Assembly: GCF_900880675.1 (NCBI RefSeq)
Contig: NC_044191.1
Coordinates: 36,125,924-36,189,923, forward strand
Reading direction: 5' to 3'
From: Sparus aurata
Lineage: Eukaryota > Chordata > Actinopteri > Spariformes > Sparidae
DNA length: 64,000 nucleotides
Below, piece by piece: positions 10,713 to 23,343 of the stretch. Within the stretch, counting starts at the first letter, position 1, and each line of letters begins with the position of its first letter. The notes under the pieces were generated by a model. The model had not been told where the DNA came from. It made no database searches and saw only the letters and a program-made list of their open reading frames with translations. The position numbers were made by a program, and so were the translations under genes.

Positions 10713-13065
10713 TGTAGGAACACAAGCCTTTGTCTCTGCATCTTAAAGTGGTCTAATTTCGGCCATGATTACCTTTAACCCAAATCGACTCCTCTTTCCA
10801 GCATATGGGAGAGAAAGCCCCCATATCCTGGCCTGGCAAATCCTCTCCTCTCCACAGAGTGGGAAGATGTTGTTTATCTTGCTATAAACAGATCACCAGA
10901 GATCTTCTTCTAATTTACAACGACTAAGCACATCTGGTCTGTTCGCCTTTCTCCAAAGAAGATGAACCCCTGTTCCTCAGGTCAAACAAGGTCAAGCCCG
11001 ATAATCTTCTTTCTCCACACCAAGAGGAAGGAGGAATGTTTTCTAACATAGATGTGGTGGTTTAAGATGTTTTACTAATCTACGTTTCTCTCCCTCTGGA
11101 ACATTCTCCAGTGGGGGAAGGCTTAATGGGAAACCTAATCTGTGTGTTCTTCTCCTCACATGTCCAACTGTTATTTACGACCGTTGTTGTTCCTGGGTCT
11201 GACATTCCAATTCCTGTCTTCTATTCTCACCCAAATTCAAATACGTCCTAAATAACTAATAAACTGCATCTCAATTTCTTAATTTTAGCAGATTCCAAAT
11301 AACATAAAAAGGTCATATAATAGATCTTTCCCATGTTATTGTGAAGCCCAAAAGAAGTTTATTACTCAATAAGTTTGAGGTCAACAGAAACCCCTCCCCT
11401 TTGTCGATGGAGAGACTTGCAGACATCATTCCTTGTGTAATACTTGTATTATTTACCAGTTAAATGTCTGATATGTTTTGTTAAGATAGAACTACAAGGA
11501 ATATGTATAAGTCCTTGGTTCTACTGTGTATTGTATACTTTATTGTTATATGTTGCATACTTTATGGCTCCATGTCTTAATCAGGTTATAATTCTTTTTA
11601 ATGACAAATGATCATTATCATGTTGCATCTTTTCACGAAGGCAAAAATTAGACTTTTAAGATGGTGATGTTTTGGGAAGGTTAACACATGATTTCAAAAC
11701 ATTAAATCCAATAGTATAGTTAGATTAACTTTTTGGGAGCCTCAGATCACAGGAGGTGTGACACTGTCAGCCGGCCTCCCCGTTCAGTCTGCTGCAGCCG
11801 GTCATAAAACAGACACTCTTCTCAGTTCCCTTCTCTCAGTCTTCTCTCTCTGTCGTCTTCCCCCCCTGCTTCTTCTCCTTCTTCTCTCTTCTCTTCTTTG
11901 TTTTTCATTTTTATTTTTATTTTTAAAGTAATCTTTACTTTTATTTTTGCAACAAGCTCTAAGACAAGCAAATTGAATCCCTACTTTAAGTATTTTACTT
12001 TTATTCAAGTTTTTAATAGAACAAATTCTTTTCTTTTTGATTTTATACTGTTAAAGTATCACCGCCTGATTCAGAAGAAGTTGAATTAGTTTCAGAATCA
12101 GAACTTGAGTACCACTACTTGAAACCACCCAGAAAAGTCTTTTTCAAGACTGTGATCATCTGATGAAGAACGTTGCAAGCCTTGCACGGAGTCTCCACCA
12201 AAAGAGACTTTGTGTGCTCCCAGCCGAGACCGACTCTGCCCCCAGCGCTCCCAAGGCGGGAAACCCCGCTGGGCCTTCGGACCAAGAGTTCCTCAACAGA
12301 GTACCGGCCTTCCCTCTGGCTACTGGACCGACGCGCCGTGCCGTAGTCCAACCCAGAACTCTCAAGAACACCAAACTTCAGTGCCTCCTGACTCCCAGAC
12401 AAAACCGGCTGAACTTCTTCATGCAGCTGGATCCACACACGTGAGAATGAGTGGTGTCTAAAGTTCTGACTTCTGTCTAAAGTTCTGACTTCTGTCTAAA
12501 GTTCTGACTCCTATCTTATGAACTTAAGAAAGTTGAGGTTAGGGTCTCGTTAGTATTAAAAGATTACTCCCGTAAAATTTAATATATATAACCCGACCCT
12601 TTAACTTTACCATCTGCCGACGGTCACACGACTTTATTACTTTCCTTATTACATTCTTTACATTTTCTGTTATCTGTTGTTCGTCTAAAATTGTCATGTC
12701 TTTTATTTTACCCAAATTATTTAGTCAATAAACATATAATCGTTTGTCTTTGTCTGGAACTTAATTTTAATGTGGAGAACCGATGGATACGTGCAAAGAA
12801 TTCACTACTTCAGAATATTGAGACTGAATAAATTAATTTTGAATGGACTCTAACTGTCCAAGCCAACTTGTACAGTTAGGTGTTTGGAATAATGTCCTCC
12901 GGATTATTCCAATAACTAAACACGGAGGTGGTGCCCCATTTTACTAGTGTAATATTAATTTCCAGTGATTAATTATCATCTACATATGAAAGTAGTGTGT
13001 GAGCAGTGTCTCCTACATTATATATTTATGGTGCTGCCCATGTCAGGACCACATACTATCCTACA
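10713..13065. mobile_element. TG...CA-bounded insertion, probably a solo LTR
   Basis: The insertion starts TGTAGGA, ends TCCTACA and is flanked by a 4-bp ACAG repeat (10709-10712 and 13066-13069). Inside are a TATA-like CATAAAA (11803), an AATAAA polyadenylation signal (12727-12732) and three 19-bp tandem repeats (12457-12513). There is no gag, pol or env frame. A second TCCTACA at 13011 leaves the right edge uncertain by about 50 bp. These traits fit an LTR without its internal region; the length is large for a solo LTR, so another element type is possible. Confidence 0.45.
12457..12513. repeat. Three 19-bp tandem repeats
   Basis: The unit TCTAAAGTTCTGACTTCTG occurs twice exactly and a third time with changes at its end. 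Confidence 0.85.
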
Positions 13066-13877
13066 ACAGCATGATGCTGCCACCACCATGCTTCACTGTG
13101 GGTGTGGTGTTCTTTTGGTGATGTGCAGTGTTGTTTTTGCACCAAGCATACCTTTTGGAATTATGGCCAAAAAGTTCAACCTTGGTCTCATCAGACTGTA
13201 ACACATTTTCCCACATGCTTTGGGGGACTTCAATTGTGTTTTTGCATAATTGAGCCAGGCATGGATGTTTTTCTTCTTAAGAAAAGGCTTCCATCATCAC
13301 CCTACCCAAAGCCCAGACGAATGAAGGATGCAGGAGATTGTTGTCACATGTACTGCACAGCCTGTACTTACCAGAAATTCCTGCAGCTCTGTTAATGTTG
13401 CCGCAGGCCTCTTGGCAGCCTCCCTGACCAGTTTTCTCCTCGTCTTTTCATCATTTTGGAGGGACGTCCAGTTCTTGGTAATGTCACTTTTGTGCCATAT
13501 TTTCTCCACTTAATGATGACTGTCTTCAATGTGTTCCATGGTATATCGAATGCCTTTGAAATTCTTTTGTACCCATCTCTTGACTGATACATTTTGCTTT
13601 GATGCTCTGGAGGATCTCTGTGGGCGTTTGCTGTAAGATGCGACTACGAAAATGTTGGGAAAAGCCTATTAGAGCAGCTGAACTTTATTTGGGGTCAATC
13701 AGAGGCACTTTAAATGATGGCAGGTGTGTACTTACTCCTATTTAACATGAGTTTGAATGTAATTGGTTAATTCTGAACACAGCCACATTCCCGGTTATAA
13801 GAGGGTGTGCACACTTATGCAACCACATTATTTTATTTTTTTATTTTCAATTTTTCCCCCTTTTTGATGTATTTCAG

Positions 13878-15190
13878 TTGCCAAAGTTAAATATTTGTAC
13901 ATGTGTAGTAAACTGGACAAGTACTCTTCTGACACTTTGAATACTTTGAGAGTATCTCAGTAACAGTTTTATATAAAGATGAAGAAAGTACATAAATAAC
14001 TAGAGAGGTGAATAAAGACGTGTGTCAGACTGAACCCACTTCCTCCCTCAGTGTCTCCTGCAGGTAGAAACAAAGCAGTCACACTGAACTACAGGAAACA
14101 CTTTGTTCATCTTTTATCATGACAAAGAAACCAAAGATCACAGACAGGACTATTTAAGATTCATCTGGATTGTTTTAAGTTGATGTAATCAGTTACAAAG
14201 CATGTAAGAAAAACATATACATTAACTGTCTATAATGGCATTTTTTAATCATTGTTATATAAACAGTTGATATGTTAATATATAATATTTGACCTTTAAT
14301 TTCACTTACAAACATATTCTTTCTTCACTGAGCTGTTGTCTGTTTTTAATGTAAATAAATCACACAAACAATAAAAGGAAAAACAAAATAAAACAATCAG
14401 CAAAAAAAAGGAAATTATTCACAACTCAACTGTACAGAAGAAAACAGATAAAACATCACAAAGACTTTCTACAAAGTGAACATGTGTTGACGTTGTGCTG
14501 ACCCATTTTCACAATCACAGAACAGAATTTCTTTACACAGCAGTGCAGTGACATCAGCCGTCCACTGGGTGGCTCATGAAACACACAAACAAAAAGTAGT
14601 TTAACTTTACTTGACTTGTTAATGACTGATGTCAGAGATTCATACTGACACAGTTTCCTTCTCTCACTTGTCTTCTGTCTTGTGTGAGCTGTAACTTCAG
14701 CCCTGTGAGACACTTCATACATGTATGTAAATGTAAATACATGTTTCTGGAACACGAGTCACATCTGTACCACACTGACTTCTACTTTGTTGTTGTTAGA
14801 TAATGAAATCATTCACTTCAGTTATGAATCTCTTCAACTGAAGAAACAGTTAGACTTGTATTTGTGTTCATTTGCAGATTAACTGTATGTAAATCACTTT
14901 CTAACTGTTTTTAAAGATGCTCTATAAATATAAAGTTGTTCTTCTCATGGATAATCAGTTAAAATCTTGTCTGAGATCAGCTGTGTGTCTGTTTCTTCTT
15001 CACAGTCTGAGACAGTTAACTGCTGATTAAGCTTCAACACCACTGTTGCTATGGTTACCTCCAGTTTAATGTTGTACACTTAAATATTTGGACACCTGAC
15101 AGCTGATGAAGTATTTTCTGTGTCCATGTTCTACATTACAGTACAGCCCACTGCTCCTCCTGAGGTTTTGTTTGACACCACCTAGTTTAA
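13878..15190. other. Region downstream of gene A, including its likely 3' UTR
   Basis: No coding exon was recognised. Short open frames here lack family features and codon structure. The 3' UTR of gene A must lie here, since the stop codon is at 15193-15191, but no polyadenylation signal could be chosen with confidence. Confidence 0.4.
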
Positions 15191-17271
15191 CTAATCAAAT
15201 CCAAACCATGACTTTGTCCAACTCCACCATGAGTCCTCATCACTCAGAAGTTCCTGTATCAAGTCATTCATTTGTTTTTCATGTTGTTCCTGCAGTTCTT
15301 TCTTTTCCTCTTCAGTTTTCACCAGTTTAATTTTTTCTTCTTGATTTTTCAGTAAGTCATCAATTTCTTTCAGATTTGCGCTCTTTCTGGTCACACATTT
15401 CACCACGTCAGCAAGTTGACTGAGGTTGTATTGTTCACCTTTGTCTTTCATTTGTTCCTCGTGTTCTTTCTTCTGGTCTTCAAACTTCTTGTTGTATTTC
15501 TCTTTGAACTCATTGAACTCTTCAGCTTTCTCTCTGGCTTCTTCTTCATACGTCTTCTTCAGATTCTCCATTTTCTGCTTATACTTCTCCTCCATGTCTT
15601 TTCTCTCTTTCTCCTCTTGTTCTCTTCTCATTCGATCCTCTTCTTTTCTTTTCTTTACATAATTTTCTCTTTCTTGTTTGTATTCTTCTTGCAGTTTTCT
15701 GAGTCTTGTTTCTTCCTCCTGTCGTCTCTGTTCATCTTCTTGAAGTCGTTTTTCCCACCATTCCTTTTGTTTTTTCTCCCAGTTCTCTCGTTCTCTCTTC
15801 ATCTCTTCTCTGCTCTCCTCCAACTTTCTGTCAATCTTTTCCTTTGATTCTGACTCTGATCTGATTTTTTGCTCCAAAGTTTTTACTCTTTGTTTCCACT
15901 CCTGTTTCTGAATTTCTTCCTCTTGTTTTCTCTCCTTGTCTTTTTCTTCTCTCATTTCCTGTTCTTTCTTTCTCTCCTCTCGTTCTCTCTTGATGTTTTC
16001 TTCCTTTTCTTTAAGTTGTTTTTCTCTCAGTTTTCTCTCATTTTCTATTTCTGCTCTCAGTTTTTCCTCCATGTCTTTTCTCTCTTTCTCCTCTTCTTTT
16101 CTTTTCTTTTCATCATTTTCTTTTTCTTGTTCGTATTCTTCTTGCAGTTTTCTGAGTCTTGTTTCTTCCTCCTGTCGTCTCTGTTCATCTTCTTGAAGTC
16201 GTTTTTCCCACCATTCCTTTTGTTTTTTCTCCCAGTTCTCTCGTTCTCTCCACATCTCTTCTCTGCTCTCCTCCAACTTTCTCTGAATGTTTTCCTTTGA
16301 TTCTGACTCTGATCTAATTTTTTGTTCCAAAGCTTCAATTTTTTGTTTCCACTCCTGTTTCTGAATTTCTTCCTCTTGTTTTCTCTTCCTGTCTTCTTCT
16401 TCTCTCATTTCCTGTTCTTTCTTTCTCTCCTCACGTTCTCTGTTGATGTTTTCTTCCTTTTCTTTAAGTTGTTTTTCTCTCAGTTTTCTCTCCTTTTCTA
16501 TTTCTGCTCTCTGTTTTCTCACTCTTTTTTTCATCTCTTTCAGCTGTTTCTGATGTTTTCTTTTTAGCTCCTCTCTCTCTCTCCTCACCTCTTCTTCCTT
16601 CTCCTTCAGGATTCTCTCCATCTCTTTCTGTATCGCTGCCTCGGCCTCTTGCAGCATCTCATTAGTGTAGCAGCTGCCTCCATTTGTCTTCACCATGGTG
16701 TCGATCTTGGTGATCAGCTCACTGACCTGCATGTGGTTTTGTTCATCATAGTTATCAAACACGTGGTATCTTCCTCCACAGTCAGCGATCAGTTTCTTAA
16801 AGGAATCATCACATTTATTTTTGATGTAATCATCAATGGACAGCCCGTAATGTTCCAGTTTATCTCCTCCAGTTAACAGAATGATGATGAAGCTCTCAGC
16901 ATTCTTCCCGAAGCTTTCCTTGATACGCTTTAATGTCTCCTTCTCTTCTGGTGTCAATCTGCCAATTGGTATCACCAGCAGGAAGACATGTGGTCCTGGA
17001 GACAGAAGACTGATGCATTTCACCATCTCCTCATCAACCTCTTTACAGGACAGAGTTGTGTCAAACAGACCAGGAGTGTTGACCACAACGACTGGACGAC
17101 CGTTTACGACAGTCTGTTCTTTCTGACAACGTTTGGTGACTGATGTTTGACTTAATTTGGCTTTAAACTCATTTCTTCCTAGAATGGTGTTTCCTGAAGA
17201 GCTCTTCCCACTGCCAGTCTTCCCTATCAGCACAATCCTGAGACACTCTGGGCTCTGTTCTTCATCAGCAC
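15191..17271 (-). CDS. GIMAP GTPase with giant coiled-coil tail (gene A, last exon)
   Basis: The exon encodes nearly all of a 699-residue GIMAP protein. The G1 P-loop is GKTGSGKSS (residues 23-31). G2 threonines fall in SQTSVTKRC (47-55). G3 reads NTPG (71-74), so the usual Asp of DxxG is Asn. The AIG1 box is LSPGPHVFLLVIPIGRLTPE (96-115) and G4 is TGGD (140-143). From about 215 to 680 the protein is a charged coiled coil rich in Glu, Lys and Arg. It contains a tandem 151-residue duplication (267-417 and 418-568). No transmembrane segment is seen at the C-terminus. The acceptor TTTCACAG/GTGCTG precedes 17271. Ordinary GIMAPs are about 300 residues, so the tail is the unusual part. GTP binding is likely; efficient hydrolysis is less certain given the Asn. 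Confidence 0.9.
15587..16492 (-). repeat. 453-bp tandem duplication inside the coiled-coil coding region
   Basis: Units 16492-16040 and 16039-15587 encode two 151-residue copies beginning ERKLREKQLKEKEEN. They differ at few residues. The paralogous exon of gene B (36441-38392) has one copy. Confidence 0.88.
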
Positions 17272-17305
17272 CTGTGAAATATAAAGACATGGAGTTACTG
17301 AAGGA

Positions 17306-17409
17306 GTACAGTTTTTATTTGCGGCATTTGCATGAAGCGGATAGTAGTGACTTAAATTTGGTTAAGCTTCTCTATTGGGTTCTACCTTGATGCACATTCT
17401 TTTGGATTA
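17306..17409. repeat. Intron block shared with gene B intron
   Basis: Sequence around TTTGCATGAAG and AAATTTGGTTAAGC at 17306-17367 is similar to 48637-48695, upstream of a GIMAP exon in both places. Confidence 0.5.
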
Positions 17410-19089
17410 TTTGTAATCGGGCAACATGGTGCAGGTAGCTGCGTGGCAGGTGGCAGAGACAGACACTGGTAAGCGTGGTTTGTTGGGCTCCGCGCTGAAA
17501 GTTCTGCTTCTAGTTATCAACATTTTACGCGTGTGTAAAATAAACAACCCGCCGCCTCGACCCAGAGTGAGTAGCTTTAAAAGGTATGGACTAATCTCTG
17601 GCAAACAAGGCTGTCACCATCTGCAATTGCCTACGAGCAAACTTCAAGATAACCTACCAAAACTACTCACATGCGTATTGCTGACGCTGGTACCTTTAAC
17701 AAAAGGACAATGCTCGCTCACCTTAACCAGAAATGCGGACTTACTGCTTCCAATGAACCCTAGCCTACACACGTTTGGCTTTGGTTGCCATGCCATTTTT
17801 TCCTGCATACCCAAAAATAACCAGGCACGAACATGCACGCCAGGGCCGAAGAACGCCAATTAAATTCAATTAAATCACACTCGGAATAATAAGCACGCCT
17901 GGATAAAAACAGCCATAATTCACATCCTGCTGATATTGCTAGCCGGCGATATCCAACTAAATCCAGGCCCCAGCGAAACCCTACAGGGAACACCGAGTCT
18001 CAGCTGCAGGCCCACATCCCTGGACGGGCACTCTGCGGGGACGCACTCTGCAAGCGAGAACCAGACCGCAGGGAGAGTTACCAACTGCTCCATCATGGCA
18101 CCCAACCTCGCGTCAGGAACCCTGACTTTCCAGCCAGAATCGCACTGTCTCGCATTGGGGGTGTCGGGTTGAGAGCTGGAGGCGACTTTCGACCTGGGGA
18201 CTCCAGCTGGTTGCTGCTGGGGGAGCAGTGTGGAGGCAACTGTATACACATGATCCACAGCCCCAGGCAGGCCGGACCCAGCTGGAGGACGCATCAAAAC
18301 TGCACCAAGTATACCAAACCGACTCTAACAGATCAATACTTTTCAAACAGTCTATCATGCTAAAGTTATATGGGACCCTGCTGTTAAACCTAGGGGTATA
18401 TTTGGGGGGCATCTAAATATTAGAAGCCCTCTCCCTAAATGTGATGAAATCAAATCATTATTGTTGTACTCAAAGTTGGATTTCTTGTGCCTTAGCGAAA
18501 GCTGGCTTCATGGCAAGGTGTTAACCTCAATTGTTGACGGGCCCGGGTACAATTGTTTTAGAAAAGATAGGAAAATTTGTAGAGGGGGTGGAGTAGTTGT
18601 ATACATTAGGGACTCCTTAGATGCACTGTGATGTTTCTATTGAATGCCTTGGATTAAATGTTTATCTATCCCCGGAGATGCATTTCCGCATTCTAGTCCT
18701 ATATAACCCGCCCACACCTGATAGTGGATTTTATGAAAAGTTAGGGAAACTGCTTAAAGTGATCTCTCACAAAGCAGAGGTGATGATATTTGGTGATTTT
18801 AACATTAACTGGGCAGATAAAAAAGCTAGAAGTAAACTGAAAAGTACTATGTACTATGATTTCAGTCAAGTAATTAAAGGGCCAACAAGAATCACTAGAT
18901 CAACTCAGTCCCAGATAGATCTGATACTCACAAACAGGACTGAACGCATAAGGAAAACATTCAACCTCATAATGGGCTTATCAGATCATAATATGATCTT
19001 GGCAGCTAGGAAATTAACCAAGAAACGTTTTGTCAATCATAGACTAGGCCTACCGAACGCAGATAAACTCATAATGCCTCCCGAAAACA
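17410..19089 (+). mobile_element. L2/CR1-like LINE, 5' part, with 2A-like motif and endonuclease
   Basis: The plus-strand remnant includes a hydrophobic run followed by LLAGDIQLNPGP (17936-17971), a 2A-like peptide found near the N-terminus of some LINE proteins. Next comes an endonuclease domain (18621-19085) with VMIFGDFNINW, ITRSTQSQIDLILTN and GLSDHNMILAARK. A stop near 18630 and frameshifts break it. Similarity ends at an RTE/Rex-like LINE inserted in the opposite strand. A C-terminal piece of the same kind of element lies at 23344-23612. The 5' limit is approximate. Confidence 0.7.
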
Positions 19090-21540
19090 GATGCCCGAGC
19101 CACCTCAGCTGGCTCCTCTCGATGTGGAGGGGCAGCGGCTCTACTCCGAGCTCCTCCCGGGTGACAGAGCTCCTCACCCTATCTCTAAGGGAGCGCCCTG
19201 TCACCCTGCGGAGGAAACTCATTTCAGCCGCTTGTATCCGGTATCTTATTCTTTCGGTCATGACCCAAGGTTCATGACCATAGGTGAGGGTAGGAACGTA
19301 GATTGACCGGTAAATCGAGCACTTCGCCTTTCGACTCAGCTCTCTCTTCACCACAACAGACCGATTCAACAATTGCTTTACTGTGGCTGTTGCACCGATC
19401 CGCCCGGCAATCTCACGCTTCATCCTTCCCTCACTCATGAACAAGACCCCAAGATACTTTAACTCCTCCACTTGAGGCAGGAACTCTCCCCCAATCCGGA
19501 GGGAGCAAGCCACATTTTTCTGGTCAAGAACCATGGCCTCGGACTTGGAGGTGCTGATTCTCATCCCAGCCGCTTCACACTCGGCTAAAAACCACCCCAG
19601 GACATGCTCCTCCTCCGACCCCGTACTCCTGGAGCACTTCCCACAGAATGCCACGAGGGACACGGTCGAATGCTTTCTCCAAGTCCACAAAACACATGTG
19701 GACTGATTGGGCAAACTCCCACGAACCCTCGAGCACTCTGTGGAGGGTATAGAGCTGGTCCAGTGTTCCGCGGCCTGGACGAAAACCACATTGTTCCTCC
19801 TGAATCCAAATTCTCCTCTCCAGTACCCTGGAATAGACTTTCCCAGGGAGGCTGAGGAGTGTGATCCCCCGATAGTTGGAAAACACCCTCCGGTCCCCCT
19901 TTTTGAATGGGGGACCACCACCCCGGTCTGCCAGTCCAGAGGCACTGTCCCCGACTACCACGCGATGCTGCAGAGACGTGTCAACCAATACAGCCCCACA
20001 ACATCCAGAGACTTGAAGTACTCAGGGCGGATCTCATCCACCCCCGGTGCTTTGCCACTGAGGAGCTTCCGGACTACCTCAGTGACTTCGGCTTGGGTGA
20101 TGAATGGGTCAACCTCTGAGTCCCCAGCCTCTGCTTCCTCTATGGAAGGCGTGTCAGTGTGATTGACGAGATCCTCGAAGTATTCCTTCCACTGCCCGAC
20201 AATGTCCCTAGTCGAGGTCAACAGCTCCCCACCTCCACTGTAAACGGTGTTGGTGGAGGACTGCTTCCCCCTCCTGAGGCACCGGATGGTTTGCCAGAAT
20301 TTCCCAGACACAAGTTTTTGCTTCCGCGACTGCCCGTGCTGCCGCACGCTTGGCCTGCCGGTACCCGCAGCTGCCTCAGGAGTCCCCCGGGCTAACCAGG
20401 CTCGATAGGACTCCTTCTTCAGCTTGACAGCATCCCTTACTTCCGGCGTCCACCGCCGGGTCCGGGGATTGCCGCCACGACAGGCACCGGAGAACAATGG
20501 AAGTGGAGAACATGGACCATTCGGACTCAATGTCCCCAGCCTCCTTCGGGATCTGGTCAAAGCTCTCCCGGAGGTGGGAGTTAAAGACCTCCCTGACAAT
20601 GGGTTCCGCCAGACGTTCCCAGCAGACCCTCACAATACGTTTGGGTCTGCCAGGTCTGTCCAGCTTCCTCCCCTGCCAGCGGATCCGACTCACCACCAGG
20701 TGGTGATCAGTTGACAGCTCACCCCCTCTCTTCACCCGAGTGTCCAAGACATACAAAGTCGATCACTGACCTCCACCCACGTGGGCGTTGAAGTCCCCCA
20801 GTAGAACGACGGAGTCCCCGGTTGGAGCACTCTCCAGTACCCCTCCCAGGGTCTCCAAGAAGGCCGGGTACTCTGCACTGCTGTTCAGCCCATAAGCCGA
20901 GACAACAGTGAGAGACCTATCCCTGACCTGAAGGCGCAGGGAAGCAACCCTCTCATTCACTGGGGTAAACTCCAACACGTGGCGGCTGAGCTTAGGAGCT
21001 ATAAGCAAGCCCACACCAGCTCGCCACCTCTCACCGCGAGTCGAAGAGAGTCCAGCCTCTCTGAAGGATTTGGGTTCCAGAGCACAGACTGTGCGTGGAG
21101 GTGAGCCCGACTATTTCTAGCCGATACCGCTCAACCTCCTGCACAAGCTCAGGCTCTTTCCCCCCCAGGGAGGTGACATTCCATGTCCCCATGGCTAGAG
21201 TCACCGTCCGGGGATTGGGTCACTGGGGCCCCCGCCCACGACTGCTACCCAAATCAAACTGCACCGGCCCCTTCTGAACCCTCCTGCGGGTGGTGAGCCC
21301 ACTGGAGGGCGGGCCCACGTCACTCGTTCGGGCTGCGCCCGGCCGGGTCCCATGGGCAAAGACCCGGCCACCAGGCGCTCGCCTGCAAGCCCCAACCCCA
21401 GGCCTGGCTCCAGGGCGGGGCCCTGGCCAATCCGGGCGACATAAACTTCCTCGGTGTGATGTCTTTCATTAGGGGCTTTTGAACCAATCTTAGTCTGACC
21501 CGTCACCTAGGACCTGTTTGCCATGGGAGACCCTACCAGG
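19090..21540 (-). mobile_element. RTE/Rex-like non-LTR retrotransposon, endonuclease to reverse transcriptase, degenerate
   Basis: Read on the minus strand: a GC-rich 5' region (21540-21200), endonuclease with VVLLGDFNAHVGG near 20780, a linker to 20160, then reverse transcriptase pieces in shifting frames. These include FKKGDRRVFSNYRGITLLSL, EEQCGFRPGRGTLDQLYTLH, MCFVDLEKAFDRVPRGILWE and the C-terminal AEMSFLRRVTGRSLRDRVRS. The YADD-type core is absent (deleted near 19600). Frameshifts and deletions inactivate it. The 3' end is missing beyond WLGHLF; a second copy with that 3' end is at 40543-40987. The clade name is from memory of similar fish elements. Confidence 0.8.
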
Positions 21541-23343
21541 TTAATGAGGGGAAATCAGAAGCAATGATGATAACAGGATGCTGGCCTACATGCTTGGACA
21601 GGCAGGTGAAATTCAGGTGGTCAAAAGGGGGCTTTAGGTATTTGGTATCATTCTGACCCATACCTCAAATCAGTTATATAAAGCAAATTATGATAAACTT
21701 ATTTCTCAAATCAAAAATGACTTGGAAAGATGGGAGATGCTTCCTTTGTCTTTAGTTGGGAGGGTAGAAACTATCAGGATGAATGTCTTACCAAGATTGT
21801 TATTTCTTTTTAATGTGTTACCTATCACTGTTCCTATATCTACCTTTGCATTTTTGGATAAGCTTGTTTCCAAATTCATATGGCAGAACAAAGGGCCTAG
21901 AGTGAGACTCAAAGTCTTCTGTGCACGCAAGGATAAGGGTGGATTAGCCTTGCCGCATTTCAGAAGTTACTACTGGGCAGCACAACTTGGAAAATTGGTT
22001 TCATGGATGAGATTAGATATGGACACAAAATGGGTACATATAGAGCAAGGTTTAGTAAAAAATATATCACTCTCAACCCTTCCCTTTCTAAATCCAAAAG
22101 TAAGGCGTAAACTTAGGATACAAAACAAATGTGTTAATCATACATTAAAGGTTTGGGAGAAGACAAGACGATTGTTGAATTTACCTCTATCTCTATCAAG
22201 GGCAGCAAAAATAACTACAGCAAAAATGGACAGTGGTTTCATTAGATGGGTGGGGAAGGGCCTCATCACAATTAATCAATTATTCAAAGGAATAACTCTC
22301 AGGGATTTCTCACAACTTCAAGCAAAGTATGGCATTGATTCTAAGGATTTATTTAGATATTTTCAAATTCGGCATTACCTGATGACACACAAAGAGTGGG
22401 ACAAAATTAAAATAGTTCCATCTAATTTTGAACAATACTGGATTGAGATAGCTGAGAATAAGATGAACACTAAAAACACAATATCATGTATATATGGCAG
22501 GATCCGTATGGATACATCAGTGGATACACTTGATGTGAAAGCTAAATGGGAATTGGAAGCTAATACCATAATTGCTGATGAGGAGATGGAGAGTTCTTGG
22601 GTGCCCTGGCAGAAATGTTTAAGCAGCCCAATTTGGAGGGAATTTGGCTGGAAGTTGAGAGCAAGATATTTTAAAACTCCCTTGGTAACAGCTAGTTATG
22701 ATAATAACTGTTCCCCCCTGTGTTGGAGGGGTTGTGGTATAACAGGGGACTTTTCCCATATCTTCTGGGATTGCCCTAAATTGCAAAAATTCTGGGAGAA
22801 TGTGAAGCGACAAATATGTGAGATTTTAAATTTAAATAGACCAATTGAACCACAGCAACTAATTTTGGGTACTGTATCGTTAACGGATTTAGGGAAAAAT
22901 AGTGTGTTTATGCTCAGGGTTCTTTTATTGATTGCACATAAAATGATCACAGTAAATTGGCTTAAGCCCCATCCACCCACACTAGACCAGTGGTCTCAAA
23001 GGCTTAAGGATGTAAATTGCATGGAACACATAACGGCAAACCTTCGACTCCAGATGGACTTGTATCTTGAAAAATGGTCACCTGATATAATGAATTTGGA
23101 AAGGTGAGAATACTGTCTCTGTTCAACTGGGCTAGATGGTGTTTTTATTTATTTATTTATCTATTTTTTATTATTACTATTATTAATTAGACCTACAAAG
23201 AATATTCTTTCACCTCTTTGCTATTTGATTGTCTTTGTATTTTGTCAGTTTGATACCAATATGAGTATTGATACTTGTCATAATGTGTGAGACTCTGTCA
23301 AGGAACTTGTTCTAATAAATGTTCAAAAAAAAATAAAAATAAA
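21541..23343 (+). mobile_element. L1-clade LINE, ORF2 C-terminal part with poly(A) tail
   Basis: The fragment begins within ORF2 (EGKSEAMMITG) and, after a frameshift, runs open for 461 codons (21722-23107). Visible are LPLSLVGRVETIRMNVLPRL, KFIWQNKGPRVRLK, KDKGGLALPHFRSYYWAAQL and a cysteine/histidine knuckle near 22723-22776 (CWRGCGITGDFSHIFWDC). A short AT-rich 3' UTR ends in A-rich sequence near 23324-23343. The 5' end is truncated exactly against the RTE-like LINE. Reverse-transcriptase catalytic residues are absent. Confidence 0.85.

Larger units (their letters stand above)
10216..13877 (-). mobile_element. Tc1/mariner element, transposase broken, split by an insertion
   Basis: The left end CAGTGGATATAAAAAGTCTG, after TA, is a typical Tc1 terminus in fish. 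Minus-strand transposase fragments are recognisable: the N-terminal paired-type HTH at 13592-13297 (GYKRISKAFDIPWNTLKTVI; LPRTGRPSK; LTELQEFLVSTG) and the central and C-terminal parts at 13290-13066 and 10712-10440. The two halves are separated by 2.35 kb of foreign sequence (10713-13065). The right inverted repeat is lost or decayed; the end is set where similarity fades. Stops and frameshifts make it inactive. Confidence 0.78.

Noticed and set aside
15416..16567. Long Phe/Leu/Ser-rich frames on the plus strand
   Set aside because: They are antisense shadows of the Glu/Lys/Arg coiled coil of gene A; they repeat because the coiled coil repeats.
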